Shown: positions 1 through 6,030 of the stretch, piece by piece
Layout: the number at the start of each line of letters is the position of its first letter
Position numbering within the stretch: position 1 is the first letter of the stretch
Assembly (NCBI GenBank): GCA_003219345.1
Contig: QHOP01000394.1
Coordinates: 7,625-15,840 of the forward strand
From: Verrucomicrobiota bacterium
Lineage (GTDB): Bacteria; Verrucomicrobiota; Verrucomicrobiia; Limisphaerales; AV2
Direction: 5' to 3'
Length of the DNA stretch: 8,216 nt
Made by a program: the position numbers and the translations under genes
The notes under the pieces: generated by a model
Told to the model about the DNA's origin: nothing
Seen by the model: the letters and a program-made list of their open reading frames with translations, nothing else
The model's database searches: none

Positions 1-110
1 GCACCCAGAAGGATAATGTCCCCTGACAGGCGGCGCATCGCTTCCAGCACGCGTTCGGGAGGTTCGCTGAGCCGCTGTTCGAGTTGTTCAATCGTTTGAA
101 TCGCTTTCAT
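1..110 (-). CDS. NAD-dependent epimerase/dehydratase family protein, N-terminal fragment
   Basis: Only the first 36 complete codons are present; the gene runs leftward out of the window. Reading the minus strand from the ATG at 110-108 gives a short helical segment (IEQLEQRL, then a PPERVLEAM stretch) followed by SGDIILLGA, a first beta strand entering a Rossmann glycine-rich loop. From memory, this 'leader helix, then GDI-hydrophobic-LG' opening is typical of a family of NAD-dependent epimerases/dehydratases in Verrucomicrobia and Planctomycetes. The NAD-binding GxxGxxG motif would lie just beyond the window, so the family call rests on the opening alone. An alternative in-frame ATG at 149-147 would add 13 residues. 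Neither start has a clear Shine-Dalgarno sequence; I chose 110 because the family-like part begins right after it. The gene is divergent from marR and shares its regulatory region. Confidence 0.6.
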   Translation of the reverse strand, partial: MKAIQTIEQLEQRLSEPPERVLEAMRRLSGDIILLG

Positions 111-243
111 CGCCGCCACGTGCGTCACCGGATTCACTGCCTCCGTCATCCCCGACTGCTGGTTCTCTGACGAAGGGCCGGTAACTTGAACCAGACCGCT
201 GAATACGCCCAAGTCGGCGCGCCGGCAAGACATCACTGACAAG

Positions 244-257
244 TCCGGGTTCCCGGA
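244..257. promoter_or_regulatory. Inverted repeat TCCGGG-TT-CCCGGA
   Basis: Two perfect 6-bp arms are separated by TT. The dyad sits 3 bp from the MarR-style dyad at 261-280, in the gap between the divergent epimerase and marR genes. The 2-nt spacer is too small for a good RNA hairpin and there is no following T-run, so a protein-binding site is more likely than a terminator. Which protein would bind it is unknown. Confidence 0.4.
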
Positions 258-260
258 ATA

Positions 261-280
261 ATTGTTGACATATAAACAAT
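261..280. promoter_or_regulatory. Probable MarR-family operator
   Basis: The dyad is ATTGTT-N8-AACAAT, with perfect 6-bp arms and an AT-rich centre (gacatata). MarR-family dimers typically bind palindromes of about 16-20 bp with TTG/CAA half-sites, usually in front of their own gene. This one lies 20 bp before the marR start and covers the TTGACA hexamer at 265-270, so binding would block RNA polymerase. It also lies upstream of the divergent epimerase gene and could affect both. Autoregulation is inferred from position and symmetry, not shown. Confidence 0.65.
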
Positions 281-293
281 CCAGGTCTAAGCC
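265..293 (+). promoter_or_regulatory. Putative sigma-70-type promoter of the marR-lnt-aas operon
   Basis: A perfect TTGACA (265-270) is followed, after 17 bp, by TAAGCC (288-293), a poor match to TATAAT. If used, transcription would start at or very near the ATG at 300, giving a leaderless mRNA. That fits the lack of a Shine-Dalgarno sequence before marR. The -35 hexamer lies inside the operator dyad. The weak -10 keeps confidence low. Confidence 0.4.
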
Positions 294-299
294 TTCGAC

Positions 300-770
300 A
301 TGAGCGCACCCACCCCCTCGCCGGGGCCGCGGTATCGGGCCTTGCTTCAACTGTTGCGCACCGCGGAAACGCTTTGGAATGTCAGCCGGCTCTTTTTCGC
401 CCGCTGGGACCTCAGCCCCAGCCAGTTCAACATCCTCAACCTGCTTCACGACCGGCCGGAAGGTTGCACGCAAATCGAGTTGAGCCGGTTGTTGATCATG
501 CACCGCTCGAATGTGACGGGCCTGGTGGACCGTCTCGAAGCGCGCGGCCTGGTGCAACGTCGGGACAGCGCGCACGATCGCCGCGTCTATCGCGTGATTT
601 CGACCGCCGCGGGCAAGAAGCTCCTTCAGCAGATTCTTCCCCGTTATTATGCGGCGGCGGAAGAGGTGTGGGGGACGCTTCCCGCCCGCCGTGCCAATCA
701 ACTGATCAACGAATTAACGCGCATTTGCGCCAATGCCGAAGGGGTCGCTGGTGACGGCCCAATGGACTGA
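300..770 (+). CDS. MarR-family winged-helix transcriptional regulator
   Basis: This 156-residue protein has the usual MarR length and layout. An N-terminal dimerisation helix (about 11-35, RYRALLQLLRTAETLWNVSR) is followed by a winged helix-turn-helix. That comprises LSPSQFNILNLL (38-49), a TQIELSRLLIM helix (57-67), a recognition helix with HRSNVTGLVDRLEARGLV (68-85), and a wing with RRDSAHDRRVYRVIST (87-102) containing the characteristic D-x-R-R turn. C-terminal helices follow (103-145). Such proteins are dimeric, ligand-responsive, usually repressors, and often control their own operon. The palindrome at 261-280 directly upstream fits that. The gene ends 3 bp before the lnt-like gene and probably shares its transcript. 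The ATG at 300 has no Shine-Dalgarno sequence and may start a leaderless message. The ligand is unknown; given the downstream genes, a fatty acid, acyl thioester or lysolipid is a reasonable guess. Confidence 0.9.
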   Translation: MSAPTPSPGPRYRALLQLLRTAETLWNVSRLFFARWDLSPSQFNILNLLHDRPEGCTQIELSRLLIMHRSNVTGLVDRLEARGLVQRRDSAHDRRVYRVISTAAGKKLLQQILPRYYAAAEEVWGTLPARRANQLINELTRICANAEGVAGDGPMD

Positions 771-773
771 ATC

Positions 774-2213
774 ATGAATGCCAACGTCAGCCCTCTGACC
801 GCGGTGGAAGCAGGTCCGCGCGACGAGGGAATCGTCATTGAAGTTCAACCATTGTCATGGAAGCGGGCTTTGCTGTTGTCCGTCGGCTCCGTGGCTGCGT
901 TCCATTTGGCCTATGGTTTCCCGCCGCTGAACTTTCTCATCGTGGTTTACCTCTATTGCCTGTTCCAGTTGGCGGCCTTGCCGACCCCACGAAAGGCGTT
1001 CTACTTCGGATTGGTCATCGGTTACGCGGTTTATGCGCCGCATCTGACTTTCTTCTGGACGATTTTCGGCTGGCCGGCGGTTGCGCTTTGGACGGTGCTG
1101 GCGTTTTGGCTCGGCTTGTTTGTCGCGCTGGCGCGGGTGTGCAGGAGAAAATTCGGCCGGCTGGCCGTGGCGCTGGTTCCATTCGTCTGGACCGGGCTGG
1201 AATATTTCCGCGGCGAACTTTATTTCCTGCGGTTCTCCTGGCTTGGCGCTGGCCAAGCGTTTTCATACGCGCCGCAAATTCTCGCAGCGGCCCACCTTGG
1301 CATGTATGGTGTTGCGTTTATTCTAATGATGCTGGCCGCCTCGCTTTCACTCTTGCCTAAGGCAGCGTCGGGCATTCTGTTTGGCGTCTGTCTGATTGCG
1401 CTGGGTTGCTTCGTCAACGTTCCCACAAGACCTCCGGCCGGAGGAAATTCTGCTGCTGTCCAGGTCGCCGGCTTGCAACTGGAGTTTCCCGCCGAATCTG
1501 AATTGCTCGCCGCGCTTGAGGAGTTTGCCCAAAAACATCCGCAAGCCGAACTGGTTGTGTTGGGCGAATACAGCTTGCAACGCCCGCCCTCGGAAGAATT
1601 CAAAGAGTGGTGTCGGCGCTACCAGCGATACCTGATCGTAGGCGGAAAGGATTTTGTTTCGGACGATAAATTCTATAATACGGTGTTCGTGGTGGATCCC
1701 GATGGAGAAGTCGCTTTTCGCCAGGCCAAAAGTGTTCCCGTTCAATTCTTCGCGGATGGCCTTCCGGCCAGGGAACAAAGGCTGTGGAACTCACCGTGGG
1801 GCAAAATCGGCTTTTGCATCTGTTACGACCTCAGCTATCGCCGCGTGGCTGACCGCCTCGTTCAGCTCGGCGCCCAGGCCATCGTCGTGCCGACCGCCGA
1901 CGAAATCAGTTGGGGCGAGCGCGAGCACCGGCTGCACGCTCGCGTGGCGCCGACCCGCGCCGCAGAATATGCCACGCCGATTTTTCGCGTGTCCAGTTCC
2001 GGCATCTCACAGTTGATCGATGCGCGCGGGCGTGTGCTCGCGACGGCGCCGTTCCCCGGTCAGGGAGCAATAATCGAAGGGCGGCTTGAATTGGGCAGGC
2101 CCGGCCATTTGCCGCTCGATCATTGGCTCGCGCCGCTGTCAGTCTTCGTCACCGCGGCGATCATCCTTTGGGTTTCGGCGAAGACGTTGCTCGGCAAAAT
2201 TTCCAGACTATGA
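774..2213 (+). CDS. lnt: Apolipoprotein N-acyltransferase-like membrane nitrilase
   Basis: This 479-residue protein (E. coli Lnt is 512) has hydrophobic segments at about 31-49, 52-69, 75-97, 101-120, 129-145, 168-194 and 199-214. A carbon-nitrogen hydrolase (nitrilase) domain follows (about 226-440), then a C-terminal membrane helix (452-469), matching the Lnt layout. The segment 137-187 (LEYFRGELYFLRFSWLGAG, then LGMYGVAFILMM) resembles the Lnt membrane core. The likely catalytic triad is E265 (GEY), K319 (QAKS) and C350 (FCICYD). Lnt transfers an acyl chain from phospholipid to the N-terminal cysteine of diacylated lipoproteins, with the active site on the outer face of the inner membrane. 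Oddities: after the lysine the usual LVPFGE-like loop is replaced by SVPVQFFADG, and CYD replaces CYE. A different membrane amide-forming or amidase activity therefore remains possible. The gene starts 3 bp after marR and its stop overlaps the aas start (ATGA), implying translational coupling. Confidence 0.75.
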   Translation: MNANVSPLTAVEAGPRDEGIVIEVQPLSWKRALLLSVGSVAAFHLAYGFPPLNFLIVVYLYCLFQLAALPTPRKAFYFGLVIGYAVYAPHLTFFWTIFGWPAVALWTVLAFWLGLFVALARVCRRKFGRLAVALVPFVWTGLEYFRGELYFLRFSWLGAGQAFSYAPQILAAAHLGMYGVAFILMMLAASLSLLPKAASGILFGVCLIALGCFVNVPTRPPAGGNSAAVQVAGLQLEFPAESELLAALEEFAQKHPQAELVVLGEYSLQRPPSEEFKEWCRRYQRYLIVGGKDFVSDDKFYNTVFVVDPDGEVAFRQAKSVPVQFFADGLPAREQRLWNSPWGKIGFCICYDLSYRRVADRLVQLGAQAIVVPTADEISWGEREHRLHARVAPTRAAEYATPIFRVSSSGISQLIDARGRVLATAPFPGQGAIIEGRLELGRPGHLPLDHWLAPLSVFVTAAIILWVSAKTLLGKISRL

Positions 2214-4342
2214 AAATCCTGCTTCGCCTGCTGGTGCGATGGCTCTTCCGCTTTCGGGCGTACAACGAGGCCGTGCTGAAGGCGCCTGGACCGGTGTTGC
2301 TCATTCCAAACCATCAAACGCTCATCGACTGGCTTTTTGTCGGCGTCTGCCTGGATGAGGACTGGAGGTTCGTGGTCTCCAGTGTCGCGGCACAGACGAG
2401 TTGGCTGCATCGCAAAATTTCGATCAACCGCCGCACGTTTCTCATCGACAACACTTCGCCCTACTCGTTGAAGCGGATAGCGGGATATCTGCAAGCCGGC
2501 GGGCGCCTGGTGTTGTTTGCTGAAGGCCGCCTCTCCCGTACCGGCTCGCTGATGAAGCTCTTCGATGGCACTGGTTTTCTGCTGCACAAGACCCGCGCGA
2601 AAGTCATCACCTGCTATCTGCGCGGCGTTGATCGGCAGCGGCTGACCGTCCACCGGAATTTGAAGCAATGGTTCCCTCGCGTCACCGCTCATTTCAGCGA
2701 GGTCCTCCTGCCGCCCAAAGTGGAAAAGGTCAACACATCGCAGGCTCGCAACGCGCTGACCAACTGGCTGCGCGACCAGATGGTGTCGCAGCAATTCGTG
2801 ATCGAAATGCAACAGGGGCCGCGCACCGTCCTGGCCGCCGCAGCCGAAACCGCCCGCTCTCGCCCCAGATTCGTGGTGCTGGAGGACGCGACGCGCCAGG
2901 GACTGACCTTCCGCGGTCTGATGGTCGGGGTCGATTTGATGGCGCGACAATGGCGAGCCATGTTGGGCGCCGATAGGTACGAAAGCATCGGCGTTCTCCT
3001 GCCGAACATCAGCGCCACGCCGACAGTACTGCTCAGTCTCTGGGCGGCGAACAAAGTGCCGGCCGTCTTGAACTACTCGACCGGCGCAGTCACGATGCTG
3101 GCCTGCGCTCAATTGGCCGGTCTGAAACGGATTATCACCTCTCGCGTTTTCCTTGAACGCACCAAACTCAACGTTGATTCATTCGTCAAAACCGGCATTG
3201 ACTTGATTTATCTCGAAGACGCGCACCAAAACATTTCGGGCAGCCAAAAATGTTTGATGCTGCTTCGCCATACGCTCCGCGCTCCGCGCTTCACGGACCA
3301 GACCCGGCCGGACGAGACCGCGGTCATCCTTTTCACCAGCGGATCGGAAGGCGTGCCTAAAGGGGTCGAACTCACCCACACGAACCTGATCGCGAACATT
3401 CGGCAGTTGCTGCTGGTCACTGACATTCAGGACAATGACCGGATTTTCAACGCGATGCCGCTGTTCCACAGCTTCGGCTTGACCATCGGCACGCTGCTCC
3501 CGCTCGTGCGCGGCGTTTACGTTTTCATTTATCCGTCGCCGCTGCATTACCGCGCGGTGCCGACGATTTTCTACGACCGCGACTGTACCATCATGATTGG
3601 CACGAACACCTTCCTCAACGGCTACGCGCGCAAGGCGCATCCGTATGATTTCCGCAGCTTGCGCTACATGTTCGCCGGCGCGGAAAAAGTCCAGGAAGCG
3701 ACCGCCAATCTGTGGTCGCGGCGATTCGGCGTGCGCATCCTCGAAGGTTACGGAGCGACCGAATGCAGCCCGTGCGTCAGCCTCAACACCCCGATGGAGG
3801 CGAAATACGGCTCCGCGGGAAAACTCCTGCCGCATGTTGAATACAGATTGGAACCGGTCGAAGGCGTGACCGATGGCGGTCGTTTGCTGGTGCGCGGGCC
3901 GAACGTGATGAAGGGCTACGTGAATCCAGACGCGAACGCGACGTTCAAGGCGCTGGGCGGGTGGTATGACACCGGCGATATTGTGAGCGTGGACGCCGAG
4001 CGATTCGTGACCATTCTCGGCCGTTTGAAACGGTTTGCCAAGGTGAGCGGTGAAATGGTGAGTTTGACCGCGGTCGAGGACGCGCTGGCCGGCGCGTTCC
4101 CCCAATTCGGCTTGCGCTGTCAGATCGCCGTGTTGAGCCGTCCCGACGAGGACAAAGGCGAAATGCTGATTGCCGTGACGAACGAATCGCGGCTGCAACT
4201 CGACGAAATTCGCGCCGCCATCAAAGCCAAAGGGTTGACGAATCTTTTTGTGCCGCGCGAAGTGAAATACGTGCGCGAAATCCCTAAGCTGGGGACCGGG
4301 AAGGTGAACCATCGGGAGTTGACCAGGATGATTTCGAACTGA
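2210..4342 (+). CDS. aas: Bifunctional acyl-[ACP] synthetase / 2-acylglycerophosphoethanolamine acyltransferase
   Basis: This 710-residue protein is close to E. coli Aas (719) and resembles it along its whole length. The N-terminal PlsC-type acyltransferase has the HX4D motif at H35-D40 (NHQTLID) and a second block at 104-120 (AEGRLSRTGSLMKLFDG). The AMP-forming ligase (about 205-705) has the P-loop FTSGSEGVPKG (375-385), MPLFHSFGLT (416-425), GYGATE (513-518), YDTGD (586-590), GRLKRFAKVSGEM (604-616) and a C-terminal GTGK with catalytic K698. Aas activates a fatty acid with ATP onto ACP and uses it to re-acylate lysophosphatidylethanolamine at the inner membrane. I chose the ATG at 2210 because it gives the ATGA overlap with lnt and begins, as in E. 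coli, just before the acyltransferase domain. An upstream in-frame ATG at 2123 would add 29 residues inside the lnt reading region. No lplT flippase gene is adjacent. No clear terminator follows. Confidence 0.92.
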   Translation: MKILLRLLVRWLFRFRAYNEAVLKAPGPVLLIPNHQTLIDWLFVGVCLDEDWRFVVSSVAAQTSWLHRKISINRRTFLIDNTSPYSLKRIAGYLQAGGRLVLFAEGRLSRTGSLMKLFDGTGFLLHKTRAKVITCYLRGVDRQRLTVHRNLKQWFPRVTAHFSEVLLPPKVEKVNTSQARNALTNWLRDQMVSQQFVIEMQQGPRTVLAAAAETARSRPRFVVLEDATRQGLTFRGLMVGVDLMARQWRAMLGADRYESIGVLLPNISATPTVLLSLWAANKVPAVLNYSTGAVTMLACAQLAGLKRIITSRVFLERTKLNVDSFVKTGIDLIYLEDAHQNISGSQKCLMLLRHTLRAPRFTDQTRPDETAVILFTSGSEGVPKGVELTHTNLIANIRQLLLVTDIQDNDRIFNAMPLFHSFGLTIGTLLPLVRGVYVFIYPSPLHYRAVPTIFYDRDCTIMIGTNTFLNGYARKAHPYDFRSLRYMFAGAEKVQEATANLWSRRFGVRILEGYGATECSPCVSLNTPMEAKYGSAGKLLPHVEYRLEPVEGVTDGGRLLVRGPNVMKGYVNPDANATFKALGGWYDTGDIVSVDAERFVTILGRLKRFAKVSGEMVSLTAVEDALAGAFPQFGLRCQIAVLSRPDEDKGEMLIAVTNESRLQLDEIRAAIKAKGLTNLFVPREVKYVREIPKLGTGKVNHRELTRMISN

Positions 4343-4481
4343 GAACCGCAGATTTCGTGCAGAACACCCGAGGCGTCATGGGAAAATCCAAGGGCTCGTC
4401 GCGCATAGTTCGTCCGGGTTATCGGGCCGCTGATGGTTGCGGGCTTGCATTCGCTGAAACCTAACCGTCCGGGAAAACCTT

Positions 4482-4489
4482 CGTCTAAT
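4482..4489 (+). promoter_or_regulatory. Possible ECF-type -10 element (CGTCTAAT)
   Basis: The 150-bp gap between aas and the sigma gene holds no gene or clear terminator. Just before the sigma ATG it contains CGTCTAAT, which resembles the CGTC-containing -10 elements of many ECF promoters. The nearest -35-like sequence, TGAAACC at 4455-4461, is 20 bp away, several bases longer than the usual spacing. Autoregulation by the encoded sigma factor is thus only suggested. Confidence 0.25.
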
Positions 4490-4492
4490 CGT

Positions 4493-5071
4493 ATGATGGA
4501 AGAGAGCGATGCCGCGCTGGTGACGCGGGCGCGCGAAGGCGACCAGGACGCCTTTCGTCTGCTCGTTGAGCGCCACAGCGTCAGGCTTTTCCAACTGGCT
4601 TTTCGTATGACCAGCAATGAACAAGACGCGGAGGATCTGGTGCAGGAGACCTTCCTGCGCGCCTACAAGCAGTTGAGCCGATTCCAATCGCGCGCAGGGC
4701 TTGGCACGTGGCTGTATCGCATCGCGGCGAATTGTTCGCTGGATTTGTTGCGCCGACAAAAACGGCGGGGCGACCAGGAAAGAGCGGTCGAGTTCGATTC
4801 GGAGGAAGCCTTTCCCGCAATCCTGTCCGGCGCCCCGGCGCCGGACCAACAGGTCTATCACGGTGAAGTGCGGCAAAAGGTCGAGTCCGCCATGCGGGAA
4901 CTGACGCCGATGGAGCGGACCGCCTTTGTCCTGCGGCATTTTGAAGGCCAGTCGATAGAGGAAATCGGCAGCGCGCTCGGTGTGGGGCCCGGCGCGACGA
5001 AGCAAAGCATCTTCCGGGCGGTGCAGAAGATGCGCCGGGCATTGGAACCCTTGGTGAACGCGATCCCATGA
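4493..5071 (+). CDS. ECF (sigma-70 family) RNA polymerase sigma factor
   Basis: This 192-residue protein has only regions 2 and 4, the mark of group 4 (ECF) sigma factors. Region 2 (about 17-90) has the conserved DAEDLVQETFLRAYK (45-59) and a GTWLYRIAANCSLDLLRR region 2.3-2.4 helix (71-88). A linker (about 91-125) leads to region 4 (about 130-185) with LTPMERTAFVLRHFEGQSIEEIG and a helix-turn-helix ending in FRAVQKMRRAL. It redirects RNA polymerase to a stress- or signal-specific gene set and should be held inactive by the anti-sigma factor encoded next, which overlaps it by 4 bp (ATGA). There is an ATG pair at 4493 and 4496; I chose the first, although neither has a strong Shine-Dalgarno sequence. 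An upstream in-frame ATG at 4433 would add 20 residues unlike an ECF N-terminus. Targets are unknown; the HEAT genes downstream are plausible. Confidence 0.93.
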   Translation: MMEESDAALVTRAREGDQDAFRLLVERHSVRLFQLAFRMTSNEQDAEDLVQETFLRAYKQLSRFQSRAGLGTWLYRIAANCSLDLLRRQKRRGDQERAVEFDSEEAFPAILSGAPAPDQQVYHGEVRQKVESAMRELTPMERTAFVLRHFEGQSIEEIGSALGVGPGATKQSIFRAVQKMRRALEPLVNAIP

Positions 5072-5853
5072 ACCATCCGACCGAAGAACAACTCATCCTC
5101 TACCATTACGGTGAGGTTGAAGGCCGAGACCTGATCGCATCGCATCTCCAAGGCTGTGAATCGTGCCGGACGAGCTACCAGGCGCTCCAGCGTGTGCTCG
5201 AGGCAGTGAACTCCATGCCGGTTCCCCAACGCTCGGAGAGTTATGGCGCGGAGGTCTGGCGGCAAGTGTCCGGGCAGATCGTCAAGGCGACCGCACCCCG
5301 CCGTCTGGATTTTTGGCAACTTTTTCAATGGCCCCGATGGTCTGTGGCGGGAGCGTTGGCGTTGTTGGTCTTGATCGCGTTTCTGGCCGGACGGTTCTGG
5401 CCGCAACGGGATTCGACGACAGAGCCGCTGATTGCAAAATCGACGCAGCCCATCTCACGGCAAGCTCGCGAGCGCGTTCTGTTGAAGGAAATCGGCGATC
5501 ACCTGGAACGCTCTCAATTAGCTCTGATCGAACTGATCAACAGCAAAACCAACGGCGTCGTTGACATCTCGCTGGAACAGTCTCTGGCACGGCAGTTGGT
5601 GGACGTGAACCGGCTTTACCGCCAGAGCGCACTCCGACTGGGGGATGCCGGCATGGCCAGCGTGCTGGAAGATCTGGAACGGACGCTGATCGAAATTTCC
5701 AACAGCCCTTCGCAACTGTCTTCGACCGAGTTTGCCGAAATCCGTCGGCGGATCGACACCGACGACACCCTTTTCAAGGTCAAAGTGGTGGGTTCGCAGG
5801 TGCGCGCGAAGGAGCGGGAAACCGCCCGGGAGCTGGCCGCGAAACGTTCCTAG
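5068..5853 (+). CDS. Membrane anti-sigma factor with zinc-binding (zf-HC2) domain
   Basis: This 261-residue, one-pass membrane protein has a cytoplasmic zinc-binding anti-sigma domain at residues 1-50, with H26-x3-C30-x2-C33 (HLQGCESC), the intact ZAS motif. A linker leads to one transmembrane helix at about 91-110 (SVAGALALLVLIAFLAGRFW) flanked by aromatic and basic residues. The remaining 150 residues would be periplasmic. They are mostly helical and charged, with DVNRLYRQSALRLGDAG (179-195) and a basic C-terminus. This outer part is not a fold I recognise and is probably the signal-sensing part. In ZAS-family anti-sigma factors the N-terminal domain clamps the sigma factor until a signal or proteolysis frees it. 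The ATG overlaps the sigma stop (ATGA), so the pair is probably co-translated. No Asp-box or known protease-site motif was identified. Confidence 0.88.
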   Translation: MNHPTEEQLILYHYGEVEGRDLIASHLQGCESCRTSYQALQRVLEAVNSMPVPQRSESYGAEVWRQVSGQIVKATAPRRLDFWQLFQWPRWSVAGALALLVLIAFLAGRFWPQRDSTTEPLIAKSTQPISRQARERVLLKEIGDHLERSQLALIELINSKTNGVVDISLEQSLARQLVDVNRLYRQSALRLGDAGMASVLEDLERTLIEISNSPSQLSSTEFAEIRRRIDTDDTLFKVKVVGSQVRAKERETARELAAKRS

Positions 5854-5897
5854 TGTCATGTCACAGAAATACGCATACAATGTGAGCGTTGCGCTTT

Positions 5898-5958
5898 CCC
5901 CTCACCCGGCCTTCGGCCACCCTCTCCCCATCCGATGGGGAGAGGGCAGGGTGAGGGG
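5898..5958. repeat. REP-like palindromic repeat with nested hairpins
   Basis: Outer arms CCCCTCACCC (5898-5907) and GGGTGAGGGG (5949-5958) are exact reverse complements. Inside them, 5920-5932 and 5934-5946 form a perfect 13-bp inverted repeat around a single base. A small GGCC-TTC-GGCC hairpin (5908-5918) sits in the left arm, so the RNA could fold as a three-way branched structure. Similar CCCTCACCC...CCCTCTCCCC...GGGTGAGGG elements are, from memory, scattered between genes in many GC-rich bacteria. No T-run follows, so it is not a normal intrinsic terminator. Lying between the anti-sigma and TPR-HEAT genes, it could still affect mRNA stability or read-through. Confidence 0.85.
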
Positions 5959-6021
5959 CGCTGCTGTTTCCAGCTTGGTCGGCGTCATTGTAAAGAAGCG
6001 TCAGGGACAGCACACTAGATT

Positions 6022-6027
6022 AGAGGA
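6022..6027 (+). promoter_or_regulatory. Ribosome binding site AGAGGA
   Basis: AGAGGA lies 3 bp before the ATG at 6031 (4 bp from its last G). It supports that start over the in-frame ATG at 6046. It is one of only two clear Shine-Dalgarno sequences in the window, both in front of HEAT genes. Confidence 0.6.
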
Positions 6028-6030
6028 AAA

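Noticed and set aside
2123..2209. Upstream ATG start for aas adding 29 residues
   Set aside because: The extra residues overlap the 3' end of the lnt-like gene in another frame and do not resemble an Aas N-terminus; ATG 2210 gives an ATGA overlap and a family-like start.
2120..3112. Long minus-strand open frame (330 codons) antisense to aas
   Set aside because: Its product is rich in R, H, Q and A with no recognisable domain and lies opposite a strongly conserved Aas coding region; it is a GC-rich shadow frame.
3270..3291. Short tandem-looking GCTCCGC units inside aas
   Set aside because: Only two to three 7-bp units that fit ordinary coding sequence for HTLRAPR; no evidence of an element.
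3179..4312. Minus-strand open frame of 377 codons
   Set aside because: It lies opposite the AMP-ligase domain of aas, has no domain or signal of its own, and is composed as expected for an antisense frame.
4433..4492. Upstream ATG start for the sigma factor adding 20 residues
   Set aside because: The added sequence (MVAGLHSLKPNRPGKPSSNR) is unlike ECF N-termini, while the ESDAALVTRAREGD opening right after 4493 is typical.
4343..4492. Terminator or small gene between aas and the sigma factor
   Set aside because: No stem of useful length followed by T residues and no convincing short frame with a ribosome site was seen.
5898..5958. Intrinsic terminator after the anti-sigma gene
   Set aside because: The stem is strong but is followed by GCGCTGCTG, not a T-run, and the form matches dispersed REP-like repeats better.
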